From assembly GCA_036971615.1 (NCBI GenBank), contig JAYKKR010000042.1, forward strand, positions 124,001 to 188,000: a stretch of DNA of 64,000 bases. The letters are read 5' to 3'. The DNA comes from Amyloporia xantha (Eukaryota; Basidiomycota; Agaricomycetes; Polyporales; Adustoporiaceae). Under the pieces are notes generated by a model. It saw only the letters and a program-made list of their open reading frames with translations. It searched no databases and was not told the origin of the DNA. Both the position numbers and the translations under genes were made by a program. The first letter of the stretch is position 1; each line of letters begins with the position of its first letter. Shown piece after piece: positions 11,684 through 21,506 of this stretch.

Positions 11684-13464
11684 AATGTCCTCGAACCCTC
11701 AGCCTATTCACGAGGACATCCAAGAGGGCCAATTCGACGACGCTCCAGATGATGCAGGCATAGCCGCGCCAACCAATCCTCGCGAAGGCCACGCCTTCAT
11801 CGACGAAGACAGCATCCTCGAATGGTCCTCAGAGAGTGAGCACGAAGATGACGAAGAGGCGGATGCCTTCGATGCAGAGGAAGACAACATGGAGGCCGCC
11901 GCCTTCGACACCCTCCGCGCAGAAGACGAGGACTGGGAGATCGCTGAACGAGGTACGCCTGGCTCACGCTTTACTCCCGCAAGCCGAACGAACAGCCCAT
12001 GTAGACTTCACAAAGCAGTATAACCGTCTGAAGCAGCACGTCGCCGTCCGTACGGGCGCAGCACAAGGGGTGACTTCCTCAATGAACACTCGTTCTGCCT
12101 TGGCCTCTCTTCCCGCCGTTAATCGCCCACGGCAGGGAGAAACCCTCCGCTACGGCCGCCACAAACGCGAAGGACAAGGCAACCGATCAGCTCCAGGCGC
12201 TGTCCAAGTAGTCCTCGCGCATTCGCAATATCGATATGCACTACGATCTGGGAGTGGGCGTAAACAGGAAGGGCCCTTCCACCACGGCGAATATGAAGGA
12301 CAAGAGCGATTGGGCTACGAATGAGCAGGTCCTCGATCCTAGAACGCGGATTATTTTGTTCAAGATGATTGGTCGCGGGTTGATATTTGAAGTGAATGGA
12401 TGTGTTAGTACCGGCAAGGAGGTTCGTGCAGTTTCAGATTTCTTCAAAATAGAATATTTATCTCTTCTATTGGCAATCAGGCCAACGTGTACCACGCGCT
12501 CACACCAGAGAGGAAACACCTCGCTCTCAAAATATACAAGACGTCGATCCTCGTCTTTATGGTTAAGGATCGCGACAAGTACGTAACAGGAGAGTTCCGT
12601 TTCAGAAGAGGATATAGGTATGCCCTGCTTTTCCACTACTAAGGAATCTGGCAAGGCGCTCATTATCGCAGCCGACACAATCCGCGTAAGATGGTCCGCC
12701 TCTGGGCAGAAAAGGAAATGCGGAATTTGAAACGGCTACGTACGGCTGGCATACCTTGTCCGGAGCCCGTAGAAGTACGCGAAAATGTACTAGTCATGAG
12801 TTTCGTCGGTGACAAGGACGGATGGTAAGTGGTACTGGAGCACTGCCGGAAGTGAATTGACTCCTCACCACACCGTAGGGCATCCCCACGCTTGAAGGAT
12901 GCTGAGATTCCAGAGACAGCTTTTTTCGAGCTTTACATCGAGCTGCTCCTGATCACACGGAAAATGTTCCTAGAGTGCAGGCTGGTTCATGCCGACCTGT
13001 CTGAATACAACATACTTTATCATGTTCCAGAATCGACACCGCCATCATCCGACGCTGTCCCTCCAGAGCAACCTGCAGCCGGACCGACGGCCCACTTGGA
13101 AACACCTGAGCAAGCCTCTCACGCAGAAGCAAATGCTGACCCATCCAAGAGAGGCCATCTATACATTATTGATGTCTCCCAGTCAGTAGAACACGACCAC
13201 CCGCACGCCTTCGACTTCCTCCGTGCCGACTTGCGGAACATCGAGGATTTCTTCTCGAGGCGTGCCGTCTGCAGGAGTGGCCAACTATGTCGGGCCAGTG
13301 GGGACAACTCTCATAGACGAAAAATATTCCGTAAGGTAGGACCTTTCTATCAGATAGCTAACCATATTACAAAATTCAGGGTACATCATATCTCCATAGA
13401 AATAAAACGACCAAATCGGCAGGACCAAGCTCCAAGCCTTACCGTCAGCCATCAAGGCTCGTGA
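11684..13464 (+). pseudogene. RIO1: RIO1-type atypical protein kinase, damaged copy
   Basis: RIO1 kinases act in late 40S ribosomal subunit maturation in the cytoplasm. The start MSSNPQPIHEDI at 11684 leads into an acidic N-terminus. Introns are readable at 11953-12004, near 12420-12480, near 12617-12668 and near 12825-12880. The kinase domain shows [16 protein letters not shown] (nucleotide-binding loop), a Lys-containing [13 protein letters not shown], the catalytic loop VHADLSEYNIL (about 12985) and the metal-binding IIDVSQSVEHDHPHAFDFLR (about 13165). Three things are wrong. The frame shifts between about 12120 and 12190. An in-frame TAG lies at 12209-12211 where a Tyr codon is expected. 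After the segment IEDFFSRR (about 13262) the usual last helices (GV..LGLRR.FEF) are absent. Family identity is firm. Because RIO1 is normally essential, a second intact copy elsewhere, or sequence errors, would be expected. Confidence 0.85.
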
Positions 13465-14562
13465 ATACTGGAGGAGGCCGCCAGGGCTTTTGACAAGCGG
13501 AGTACTAGGACCTTGTCTGAGAAGGGGAATATCACATCGAAACGACAGCTGAAAGCAATAACAGCCAGCATTTACCTTGTCTAGTTCCACAATGGAATCG
13601 CAATGCCGCCGCTGATAAAGTTCGACTTGCTAGCCACAATTGGATCCTCGACTTTGTACGTACTATTCCCCTCACTGTACGTAGACTGATAACCAGATGA
13701 CAGGCCATTTTGAACGACTCAATCTGCATGGTCCGATCGCAGGTCACCTGATGGGTACAAAACCCTGGTATTTCTGATTGGGCTATGGCCGGCCTCCCAG
13801 CCTGGTGCGCATGGCGCTATCATTTTCTCTTTCCTGGTAATTTTAATTCCTCATTGACATGCGTAGTTGTAAGGCCATGACTATGCACCTTCTGGGCATA
13901 ACAGCAAGATGCATATGCGAATAGGGCCAGGCAGCATCCGAGTCAGTCTGTTTATGCACGTGGAGTCTGCTTGGGTGACACAGCTGTGATCCTTTAGAGA
14001 TGTGATAAATCCCATCTCCGACATTCCCAGACTTTCTGACAGTTAGACCTAACGAGTCCTGCGAGGCCCTTAAGCGGCCCTTCCCCGACCGATCCACCAC
14101 TAGATGTGACATTTCGCTGTCGCCAGTTACAAGCGCTGTTGTACGTGATGTACCTTTACGTTACGGTCCATGGGTCACTTAACTTCACTTCTTAACTGAT
14201 TAGCCATGTAGGAGACAAAGGCAAACATGAGCAGCGATATGTCGGCTTCTCTGGACAATGCATATGGACGTGAAGCACACGCCCATGCCCATCCTTCTCC
14301 GAGTGGACACCATAGTGATACCGTTGGGACAGATTCACCAAGGTACAACGTGAGGTATCCAGACCTCCGGCTGTTGGCTGGTGGGCTCGGCAAGTCATAC
14401 ATTTCGACCCGCGGGGGGAGAGGACAGTCCTGGGCCTTATAACATCCGACGTCATCTCAGCTCGTCTCTCCCTTTTGTTAGAACGAAGGTTTACGGTCCT
14501 TATACCTTTGAGAGTAAGGCTCTGAGGATTCGCCGGGGTCGTTCTGCGCTGCGCTGTTTTGC
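13465..14562. other. No supported gene
   Basis: No coding pattern could be joined here. A short stretch at about 13590-13660 reads ASHNWILDFV on the plus strand and could be a further gene scrap, but it has no partner on either side. Confidence 0.4.
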
Positions 14563-14880
14563 TTGCACTTGTCTCTGTTCTTTTCGGTAATACCACCGAT
14601 GCGAACGTTGACCCCTCACCCTTCTGCAGGGGACTTCTTCCCGGCCGTGTTCAACTGTCCACACGGCGTAGAGCGGCTCGGCGCGCTCGGGGATGGCGGG
14701 CAGCGGGTCTTCCGCCTCTCACGGATCGTGGACAAGCCGGATTGTGTGATCTATTCATTCGGTAGGTCTCGCGTTTTTCTCGTCATGTCTCACTTCCCGG
14801 CCCTCCAGTCTCATACGTTCCACCCCAGGCCTGGACTGGGAGTCGTCCTTCGAGGCGGAGCTCCTGTTGTGGACATAGCA
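14563..14880 (+). pseudogene. Methyltransferase-like (METTL24-type) gene fragment
   Basis: After a possible CTGCAG acceptor at about 14629, the frame reads GDFFPAVFNCPHGVERLGAL, then GDGGQRVFRLSRIVDKPDCV and IYSFG. A GTAGGT donor at 14762 and a CCCCAG acceptor at about 14828 lead to DWESSFEAELL. This order (CP..VERLG.LGDGG.W, then DCVIYSFG, then ESSFE) matches the start of basidiomycete methyltransferase-domain proteins related to METTL24, as recalled. Only this N-terminal part is present. The SAM-binding core does not follow; instead the next sequence belongs to another gene. Gene identity is from memory of the motif order. Confidence 0.45.
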
Positions 14881-16012
14881 CCGAAGAATTGAAATCTACG
14901 TGGCTACCACTTCCACCGAATGAGATGGATGAGAACGCTGAACTCGAAGCGTTGGAAAGCCAACTGCGCGATCTTGATGTTAATCCCGAAAGTCCAACTT
15001 AGCGCTGAAACGGCATCCATAGCATCTTCGTACTGGGCTGCATCTGCTGCCTCTTCCTATTCCGGCGCACGTCCGAACACCCAGGGAACAAACACTCCTG
15101 TTGATCTACAGAAACCGCATTCCAACCTAGAGGCGCGCCTGCATCCCTTCTGGTGCTCTGCCCTCTCCGCTCAGACAGTTCGTGTCTAGGTCTTGGCCAG
15201 TGATCCCGCATCGCATGAGTCTGACGGCAATGCCACGGACGATCGCTTGCGACGGCCCCTCGTTCAGCGCGACCTGGTGACTGCTGCCCACGGATCATTC
15301 CAAGTGAAACTGCATGTCGGCTGGAAGAATCTGCGCGCTCCTACAAAGGGAACACAATATCTCATTTCCTGAGTGCCAGCTTTTCGTTTTTGCCGAATTT
15401 TCCCCACCGCCAGCACCTCGGACACCAAGTAGCCAAAGGTACCAGCAGTCGACTCCACTCGTTCTCGAGCCCACCGCCATGTCTTCCATATCGATACCCC
15501 TCACACAAGCTGCTATCCGCGTCATATCAAACGTAGACGATACAGTCAAACTGTCCAGTGTCTTGAGCGGCGCAGGCGCGGTGTTCCGTAACATCTTCGT
15601 CAAGGACCTGGACGACGGCATTATATCGGGCATGGCAGAATGGTGTTCAGAGATGTGGAAGCGCGGTGTGCGGTTTCCCGGTGTGGTGAGCAGCTTGTAA
15701 GATTCGTATTTTCGCATTTTCTGCTCCCTTGACTTGTACTATTTTAGTCAAATTCCCCGTTCGAGATACTACCTGTTCTCAAGGAGTTCTTCCAGCTTTG
15801 TCGGCTTCCGCCAGGATCGCCTGCGGTCGTATGGCGGTCCATCGCTGTTCAGCGGGCTGCTCTTGGTCCCTGCTACTCGCAAACGCGGAGGACTAGTGGA
15901 AATTCTAAACAACTTCTCGAGTTCGTCCTCGGTTGGTCACCGAACACATTCCGTGCGACCATATGCGACGGAGGCTTGCCTAAGATGCGCGAGTGCGTTG
16001 AAGAGATAAGAT
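14881..16012 (+). pseudogene. APP1: APP1-type phosphatidate phosphatase (DUF2183), multiply broken
   Basis: APP1 dephosphorylates phosphatidate at cortical actin and endocytic sites. The N-terminal module is seen as NLEARLHPFWCSALSAQTVR, then VQRDLVTAAHGSFQVKLHVG. The catalytic domain follows as AAIRVISNVDDTVKLSSVLS, AEWCSEMWKRGVRF, then after an intron NSPFEILPVLKEFF and YGGPSLFSGLLLVPATRKRG. Breaks: a TAG at about 15000 with a frame change, a TAG at about 15192, a TGA at about 15370 with a frame change, and a one-base loss at about 15815. The GDSGEQD-type motif expected afterwards is not readable. The HAD-type motif DxDxT reads NVDDT, so the first, nucleophilic Asp has become Asn. This copy cannot be an active phosphatase as written. 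Family identity is well supported by the order of motifs. Confidence 0.75.
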
Positions 16013-17338
16013 TATGCAGAGTTTGACTTCCTAGTTTTGGTCGTCTCTCTCTACTTGCTAGTCTCTCTATTTTACTGATTGGCCTCATCTCCTCATCTCC
16101 CATTCACTCCTTCTGTTCTCTACTTGAGAGTCCCCTACCTGCCGCCGTATCCTGTCTACTCATGAAGACGTCTTGTTTCTCGAAACGCGTCTCCTCGCCG
16201 CCTAATGGCGACTATTTTGCCGGACTCAGGTATCTCGAGTTCTGACTGGCAGATGTTCGGACAGAGTGGGGCATGCTCAGAAAAGATAGAGAAGGAATGT
16301 GAGTGCCTTTTAAGCCTTCGTCTGAACACCTTCGAGCCTCCTAGACGTCCTTTGCCAGTCATCGCGCCCGACGACAAATTTCGAAATTTGTGTCCATAGC
16401 CCCTGCACGATGCACAGGGACCGCAAATTGCGGACGCGAGCGGATGTTCACAGTCCGGGTATGAAGCTGTGCGAACGCACAGCGCGTGCTTGACAATGAT
16501 CAAGCTTACCAATACTCTCCACCGGGTGTCTCCGAAATCGCGAGAAGCTCAGGAAGAGCTTTGGACAGGGCACGGGGAGCCTCACCGTTTGGATATGAGT
16601 TACTATCGTCGACGGACTTTGGCAATCCATTTACAAGATAGCATGAATACATCAACACATTCCGCAAGTCCAGCGAGGAGCATTCCGTGCCATTGATATA
16701 TTGTCTCTGGGAGTTCTTCTATAGCAAGCTTACAAACACAGCACTGCCGTTAAATGTATGTATGAGATTACCCGTCATATTTATCCATGAATATTTACTT
16801 ATTCAGCGCATTATTCTGAAGTCAGTTGTCCTCAATAAGGTCTACCCCTCGAGTCTCACCACACCGCCAAGTGCTGCTGATAGACGACATCCGAGATCAA
16901 GGTTTCTGACCTTGTCCACCCTGCTAAATAGAGGGGATGGGGGCTCACGAGTTAGCGTCTTATATGATATGGCCCGATGATTGTCCTCAAGATATGGACT
17001 TCTGATTTGCATTACTCAGTCAATACCTCTCGTCAATTGACCTCTGACAGCACACTTGGTCTAACTGGTGTTGCTGTTGGGCAATCTGTCATTATAACAG
17101 CTTGGATTTCGCCATACAGATATTGAGTGAGGTACAGTATGTAAAAGTAAAGCGTGCAAGAAGCTTAGAGCGCATCTATCTTGGGGTCATTAACCGCCGG
17201 CGGGGTGCTGATCCCAGTCTCGTCTGCGGACTCGAGGTCGGGCACACACCTTTCGTGCGGATCATGTGAGTAATTCTGCAGAGGTCCGTCGTCGCCAATG
17301 GTGAATGTCTGCATCTAATGAGGTGATTATCACCACGA
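16013..17338. other. No supported gene
   Basis: Short unlinked open stretches on both strands and no recognisable motif. The first part may be the degraded 3' end of the APP1-like gene. Confidence 0.45.
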
Positions 17339-17613
17339 CACTGGATGCGGTTTAGAATATTTCTGACAAGTATATTCTAAAGATATTCTAAACATAGTCA
17401 GAATAAGTTTTGCCCTTTACAGCAAACAAAATCCTAATATTTTTCAATTGATATCCTAATCTTTCGAGCACATTTACAATATCTTCTAGCCTATACAAAA
17501 TATTTTCCATATTTTCCAAATACTCAAGAGTCGATTATGCTAAAAGTATTTTGACTTACTTTACAATATTTTCACCATATCTCACTGGAAAATATTCTAA
17601 ACCGCATCCAGTG
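17339..17613. mobile_element. 275-bp MITE with perfect 24-bp terminal inverted repeats (CACTG ends)
   Basis: Bases 17339-17362 begin CACTGGATGCGGTTTAGAAT and are exactly reverse-complemented at 17590-17613. The interior is AT-rich with repeated subterminal TATTCTAAA and AATATTTTCCA-like blocks and no coding capacity. It is flanked by CGA on both sides (17336-17338 and 17614-17616). CACTA-superfamily elements start CACTA or CACTG, make 3-bp target duplications and carry subterminal repeats, so this fits a non-autonomous CACTA-type MITE. Class assignment is inferred from ends and duplication length. Confidence 0.8.
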
Positions 17614-18620
17614 CGAGCGAGCTGAATTCGAAACTTGAGGTTAATGTCCCGGTGCGCTTGCGTAGCCTTTCAAACTCCGCGGTGGCGCAACACGCACGTG
17701 ATCGCTCCCGCGCACAGACACGTCTAAGTCCCTCTCTTGCGTAGCTTATGTAACGCGATGTTCTTCAGCTGTGTTCCCTAAGTCTCGATATATTCTTTGT
17801 ATTCGGTTTGTTCTACATGGAATAAAACTAAATCTAGGATAGAGCCGTTGCCGTCGCATGCGCGCGTGCCGACGTGCGCGCCCTACCTGTACTGGTAGCC
17901 GGAGAACGTCCTGTCCGCTGGGAGATTTGTTCACGGAACATGTTCCGTGAACATGTTCCCGGAACCGTGCCTGGTGATGTGACGGGCGTGACTATAAAGG
18001 GGGAGGGCCACAGGGAGGCCAAGTCGCATTGACCGCTCGTACCCTAGCTTTGACATTGCCCTAAATAATATGTCGGGCCACAGCAACGCATGGCCGCCGC
18101 CCGTGCATCTTATCGAGGCCGCCTCCGCTCACTGCTCGCGCCACTCACACGTACGAGGACGCGGCCACGGAGATATGTCACTGCAAATTTAAGTTGAACT
18201 AATTGAACTTCAAATTCAATTCAGTATTGTAGCAGAGAGCACCACCACCCTCCGTGCGCATCCGACAATGTACTTCTAGCAGTGACCCCGAAGTACAATG
18301 TGAAGAAGCTAGCGGAAGTCAGTAGTGCCACCGCCACAACCTGAGCAGCGGCGGCGGCGTCGGCGGGCCACCACATCACTCAAGGTTTGGCCGGCGTGAC
18401 AGCTCGTCACCAAGGCGCCGAGATGTGACGCCCCATGTTCCGGTTCCGTGTTCAGGGAACGAACCTCCCCGTGGACAGGACATTCTGGGTAGCCGTGGCC
18501 ATGAGCGTGGCTCGAACACGTGATCGGACGCGTTGAAGTGATGGAGAGGCTGGTGCCACTCAATGCATGTGACTTTCTGCTCGCTTCTTTGGTGAACTTC
18601 TTTGATCCTATCTCATCCGA
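17614..18620. other. Non-coding stretch with palindromes
   Basis: No gene supported. It holds a perfect palindrome (separate entry), related GGAAC/GTTCC-rich sequence at 17953-17965 and 18432-18460, and a GC-rich block at 18060-18180. Its left end resembles 2085-2133. Confidence 0.4.
17928..17953. repeat. Perfect 26-bp palindrome
   Basis: Each half reads TGTTCACGGAACA and its reverse complement, with no spacer. A partial third copy (TGTTCCCGGAAC) follows at once. It could be a binding site for a dimeric regulator or a cruciform; there is no direct evidence for either. Confidence 0.85.
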
Positions 18621-19340
18621 ATGTCGAAGACATGCACGCAATGCCATGCTGAGAAGGTGCTTTCAGAATTCGCACTTTCGGGCTAGAGATACCTCCGCTG
18701 GGAAAAAAGGTGAGCTTACAGCAAAATGCAAGTCCTGTATGGAGAATGAGAAGAAGAGACGTGCGGGAAAGAAACGCCCAGCCGGGGTTCTGGAAAATGA
18801 TGAAGATTCCGATTCTGATGGAGGCCTGGATCTCATATCGTTCGCCGAATTCATCGACATTGTTGCCGAGGGAATAGACAAACATTTTGAGATCAAGGCC
18901 AAAGTCGAGATCGGTGAGTATGTACCAAGTGATGGTGATACCCAGCAGTGCGCTCGCAAGCTTGCAGATTTAATTGGAGAGTATACAATGTTGCACTGGA
19001 TGTGAGCTCTATTATTTGTGTCACTAAATAATGTAATCATGTTTTTATTTTGGCAAGCCCCGAAGGCACAAAAAAGAGGAAGCATTCAGACATGATAGCG
19101 TATTCATGCACTTGTGCACAGTCAAGTAGCAGAGAACACAAGCCGAAGGTTCTCAAAGAGGGTCACAATGCACGTGCCACTCGGCGTATGGATCGGTTCC
19201 CATGTGATGGATGGCTTCACATATCAATAGCCCCGGGTGCTGATTATGCAATAATCATGCTCAGGCATGACATACAACATGTCGCATATGTCAATATTGA
19301 TCTACCTGACCACTGGAATGTTAGAGTAGACGCTCGCGCG
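18621..19340 (+). pseudogene. 5' part of a MULE/SWIM-type transposase-associated gene, truncated
   Basis: The ATG at 18621 opens MSKTCTQCHAEKVLSEF, a short Cys-pair motif. After a frame change near 18685 the sequence reads GELTAKCKSCMENEKKRRAG, giving a second Cys pair, then an acidic linker and CARKLADLIGEYTMLHW. A GTGAGC donor at about 19002 and a GGCAAG acceptor at about 19055 join this to PEGTKKRKHSD and RRMDRFPCDGWLHISIAPG. From memory, this motif order is the N-terminus of expanded agaricomycete proteins that carry a MULE-like transposase domain further on. Homology-like sequence stops at about 19330, so the catalytic part is missing. The frame change could be a sequence error. Confidence 0.5.
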
Positions 19341-19816
19341 CTAAGCGCCGTAGTACAAACACGTACATACACGGCCAGCGCAATCTGCGACGGCCTCCTT
19401 TGTATACATCGCTTGCTTCCGCAACTTCTCGTGAGCCTTAGGTGTCGGTGTCGGTGTCTGCGCTATCTCGTGCCCTCTCGCTTCTCATCTTTGTGCTCTC
19501 TCAGATCTCATCTTCCATTCATTTTGCTGACATGGAAGGAGTATATTCAGCTACATGCGAAGTCCCAAACTCCAGTGATAGGTACTTGAGGCTTCTGTGC
19601 TCAGAAACGGCTCACTACGCCAGCTCTACATCTTCGATTCGACACTCGACTCACTCGATCATCTTCAACGCTCTCCGATTGCTTCTATCAGCTTCGATCA
19701 TCTCTGACCATTTTGATTCTTCAACTCGATCTCCGATACCTTCGATGTTCCTACGATGCTTCGACGCGATGCTCCGACACTTCGACATTTCGAGACATTC
19801 CTTCAAAGAAGCCTAG
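19341..19816. other. TTCGA-rich low-complexity flank of the Gypsy insertion
   Basis: No coding pattern. From 19630 to 19810 the sequence is dense in CTTCGA/TTCGAT words. Similar wording recurs at 28380-28650 on the other side of the Gypsy element. The last five bases (CCTAG, 19812-19816) are the left target duplication. Confidence 0.5.
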
Positions 19817-20106
19817 TGTCACGAGTTGACATCGAGTGTTTCTTCCTTTCTATATACGGACGATTTTCTCCTTTTACTCATCGTTATTTTCCCCTCTTAT
19901 TCGAACGGCCATTCTACTGTACACATCACAAGCTCCTTGTTCATGAACTTAGACGCGTCGACCATTACAGGTCACATGTTCCCTTCCCACGGACTCCGTC
20001 CCGCCTTCCCTTTACGGACGATTACTTAAGCACGGTGCCGGCCGACCACGGGCCCCGCCGGGCTCCGATCACGACATCACTTATGACTCACAGCCTGCTT
20101 ACTCAG
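19817..20106 (+). repeat. Gypsy 5' LTR, left part (split by nested element)
   Basis: Starts TGTCACGAGTTGACATCGAG and matches the first 290 bases of the 3' LTR at 27515. It ends in CTCAG, the left target duplication of the nested element. Confidence 0.95.
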
Positions 20107-20227
20107 TGTTGGAAATATGAGTCTACGTTCCGTAGGTAGCTTATGTAATCACGTGCATACCGATCGCGCGCGTCGTGTACATACACCGTAGCGTTCTCCA
20201 CACCGTACCACAGCCTATATTCCAACA
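20107..20227 (+). repeat. 5' LTR of gag-only element
   Basis: 121 bp, TG..CA ends, identical by eye to 21381-21501. Confidence 0.95.
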
Positions 20228-20239
20228 GGTTATGAGCCC
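20228..20239 (+). promoter_or_regulatory. Primer-binding site, initiator tRNA-Met anticodon type
   Basis: GGTTATGAGCCC directly after the LTR is complementary to the anticodon stem-loop of initiator tRNA-Met (GGGCTCATAACC). Copia and Ty5 prime from a cleaved half of this tRNA. The same 12 bases follow the LTR of the Copia element at 29310. Confidence 0.75.
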
Positions 20240-20282
20240 GTAAAGCTTCTATTGCTCGCTCTTGGATTGAACTGCCACCCTC

Positions 20283-20460
20283 TGGCTAGCTAGAGCCATT
20301 AATTCCAGCCCGCATTCTTTTAGGCCAGCTAGAGCCTGTAATCCAGCCCGACTGCCAGCTAGAGCATATCCAGCCCGACGCCAGCTAGAGCGATATCCAG
20401 CCAGACAGCCAGCTAGAGCTTATCCAGCCCGATCCCTTCGCTAGCTAGAGTGCTAATCTA
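20283..20460 (+). repeat. Tandem repeat in gag-only leader
   Basis: About seven imperfect copies of a unit around CCAGCTAGAGC followed by a spacer and ATCCAGCCCGA, spaced about 22-35 bp. It sits between the primer site and the gag start. Confidence 0.8.
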
Positions 20461-20523
20461 GTCAGTTCATTCACTCCTTTCCTGTTTCCCATCTATCTGT
20501 CACCGCCACATCATCCTGCTGCC

Positions 20524-21333
20524 ATGCCACACGATACTGGTGTCGATCGTCTTGGAGAGACAAACTATGCTGAGTGGAGCATCAAGATGGAGGCGTATTT
20601 GGATGAGAAGGAGCTGTGGGATGTTACTTCTGGGGCAGAGACCGCACCGCAGACTGGCCCAAACTCAAAAGCTTCAAAGGCATTTGTTCGTAAGCAGCGT
20701 CTTGCTCGTGCCATCATCGTCCGTCACCTCGAGAATCCCCAACTCTCGCATGCTTTTGATCATGACCCGAAGGTCGTTTGGGAGAGCCTTGCCCGTGTGC
20801 ATCGCTCCCGTGGCTTTGGGACCCTCCTCGCCATGCGCCGCCGCTTCTTCTCCGCAGCGAAGGATCCCGAACAATCCATGCAGTCATGGATTGCATCTGT
20901 TCGGTCTGCTGCATTCCAACTCCAGTCGGTGGACTTTGAGGTGAAGGACATCGATCTCATCATTGCCCTCACATCATCCCTCCCCCCCTCCTACGATTCC
21001 CTTGTCGTTGCCCTCGACAACACCCCAATTAGCGAGCTCACTGTCGAGAATGTCATCACTCGCTTGCTCAATGAGGAGACTCGTCAGTCAGGGGGTACCC
21101 GTCATGCCAATGACAATTTCACCATGTTGGCCTCATCATCCTCACGTCACGGTAAAGCCAATGCTCGTACAGAAGAACTCCGTTGCTTCAACTGTCGTGG
21201 TCGTGGACATGTTGCTCGTGTCTGTCCATCTCCGAAGAGTGTATGGTCGAAGGAGGACAAGGAGGACAGGGAGGATAGGCGAGCCAATCTTGCAATTCTT
21301 GATGGAGACAGTGATGCGGACTCTCAATATTAA
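20524..21333 (+). CDS. gag: Copia-type Gag polyprotein (gag-only), 269 aa
   Basis: Capsid/nucleocapsid protein of a Copia-like retroelement; it would assemble particles and bind RNA. The frame is open from ATG at 20524 to TAA. Residues 8-30 carry the GETNYAEWSIKMEAYL motif typical of Copia Gag N-termini (DUF4219/UBN2 type). The middle (about 60-180) is the UBN2-type capsid region, including LTSSLPPSYDSLVVAL. A zinc knuckle CFNCRGRGHVARVC (CX2CX4HX4C, all ligands present) lies at about 221-234, then a Lys/Glu/Asp-rich tail. The frame ends before any protease, and the 3' LTR begins about 50 bases later. No lesions were seen. Confidence 0.9.
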   Translation: MPHDTGVDRLGETNYAEWSIKMEAYLDEKELWDVTSGAETAPQTGPNSKASKAFVRKQRLARAIIVRHLENPQLSHAFDHDPKVVWESLARVHRSRGFGTLLAMRRRFFSAAKDPEQSMQSWIASVRSAAFQLQSVDFEVKDIDLIIALTSSLPPSYDSLVVALDNTPISELTVENVITRLLNEETRQSGGTRHANDNFTMLASSSSRHGKANARTEELRCFNCRGRGHVARVCPSPKSVWSKEDKEDREDRRANLAILDGDSDADSQY

Positions 21334-21380
21334 TATTTCCTTTGAATTTCCTTTCTACTACACTTTGACTCATGGGGTTG

Positions 21381-21501
21381 TGTTGGAAATATGAGTCTAC
21401 GTTCCGTAGGTAGCTTATGTAATCACGTGCATACCGATCGCGCGCGTCGTGTACATACACCGTAGCGTTCTCCACACCGTACCACAGCCTATATTCCAAC
21501 A
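21381..21501 (+). repeat. 3' LTR of gag-only element
   Basis: 121 bp, identical by eye to the 5' LTR. It is preceded by a short purine-rich CATGGGGTTG that may act as the polypurine tract. Confidence 0.95.
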
Positions 21502-21506
21502 CTCAG

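Larger units (their letters stand above)
20107..21501 (+). mobile_element. Gag-only LTR element (TRIM/TR-GAG-like), nested in the Gypsy LTR
   Basis: A 1395-bp element bounded by two 121-bp LTRs that look identical base for base. Both begin TGTTGGAAATATGAG and end TATTCCAACA. It is flanked by CTCAG at 20102-20106 and 21502-21506. It contains a half-tRNA primer-binding site, a short tandem-repeat leader and one intact gag reading frame. There is no protease, integrase or reverse transcriptase, so it must be mobilised in trans, presumably by a Copia-type element with the same primer site. Identical LTRs indicate a recent insertion, later than the host Gypsy element. Confidence 0.93.

Noticed and set aside
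13262..13510. Alternative frame after the RIO1 domain (SAGVANYVGPVGTTLIDEK) joined by a clean 49-base intron
   Set aside because: It looks protein-like but matches no RIO1 end I know and stops soon after; not enough to call a gene.
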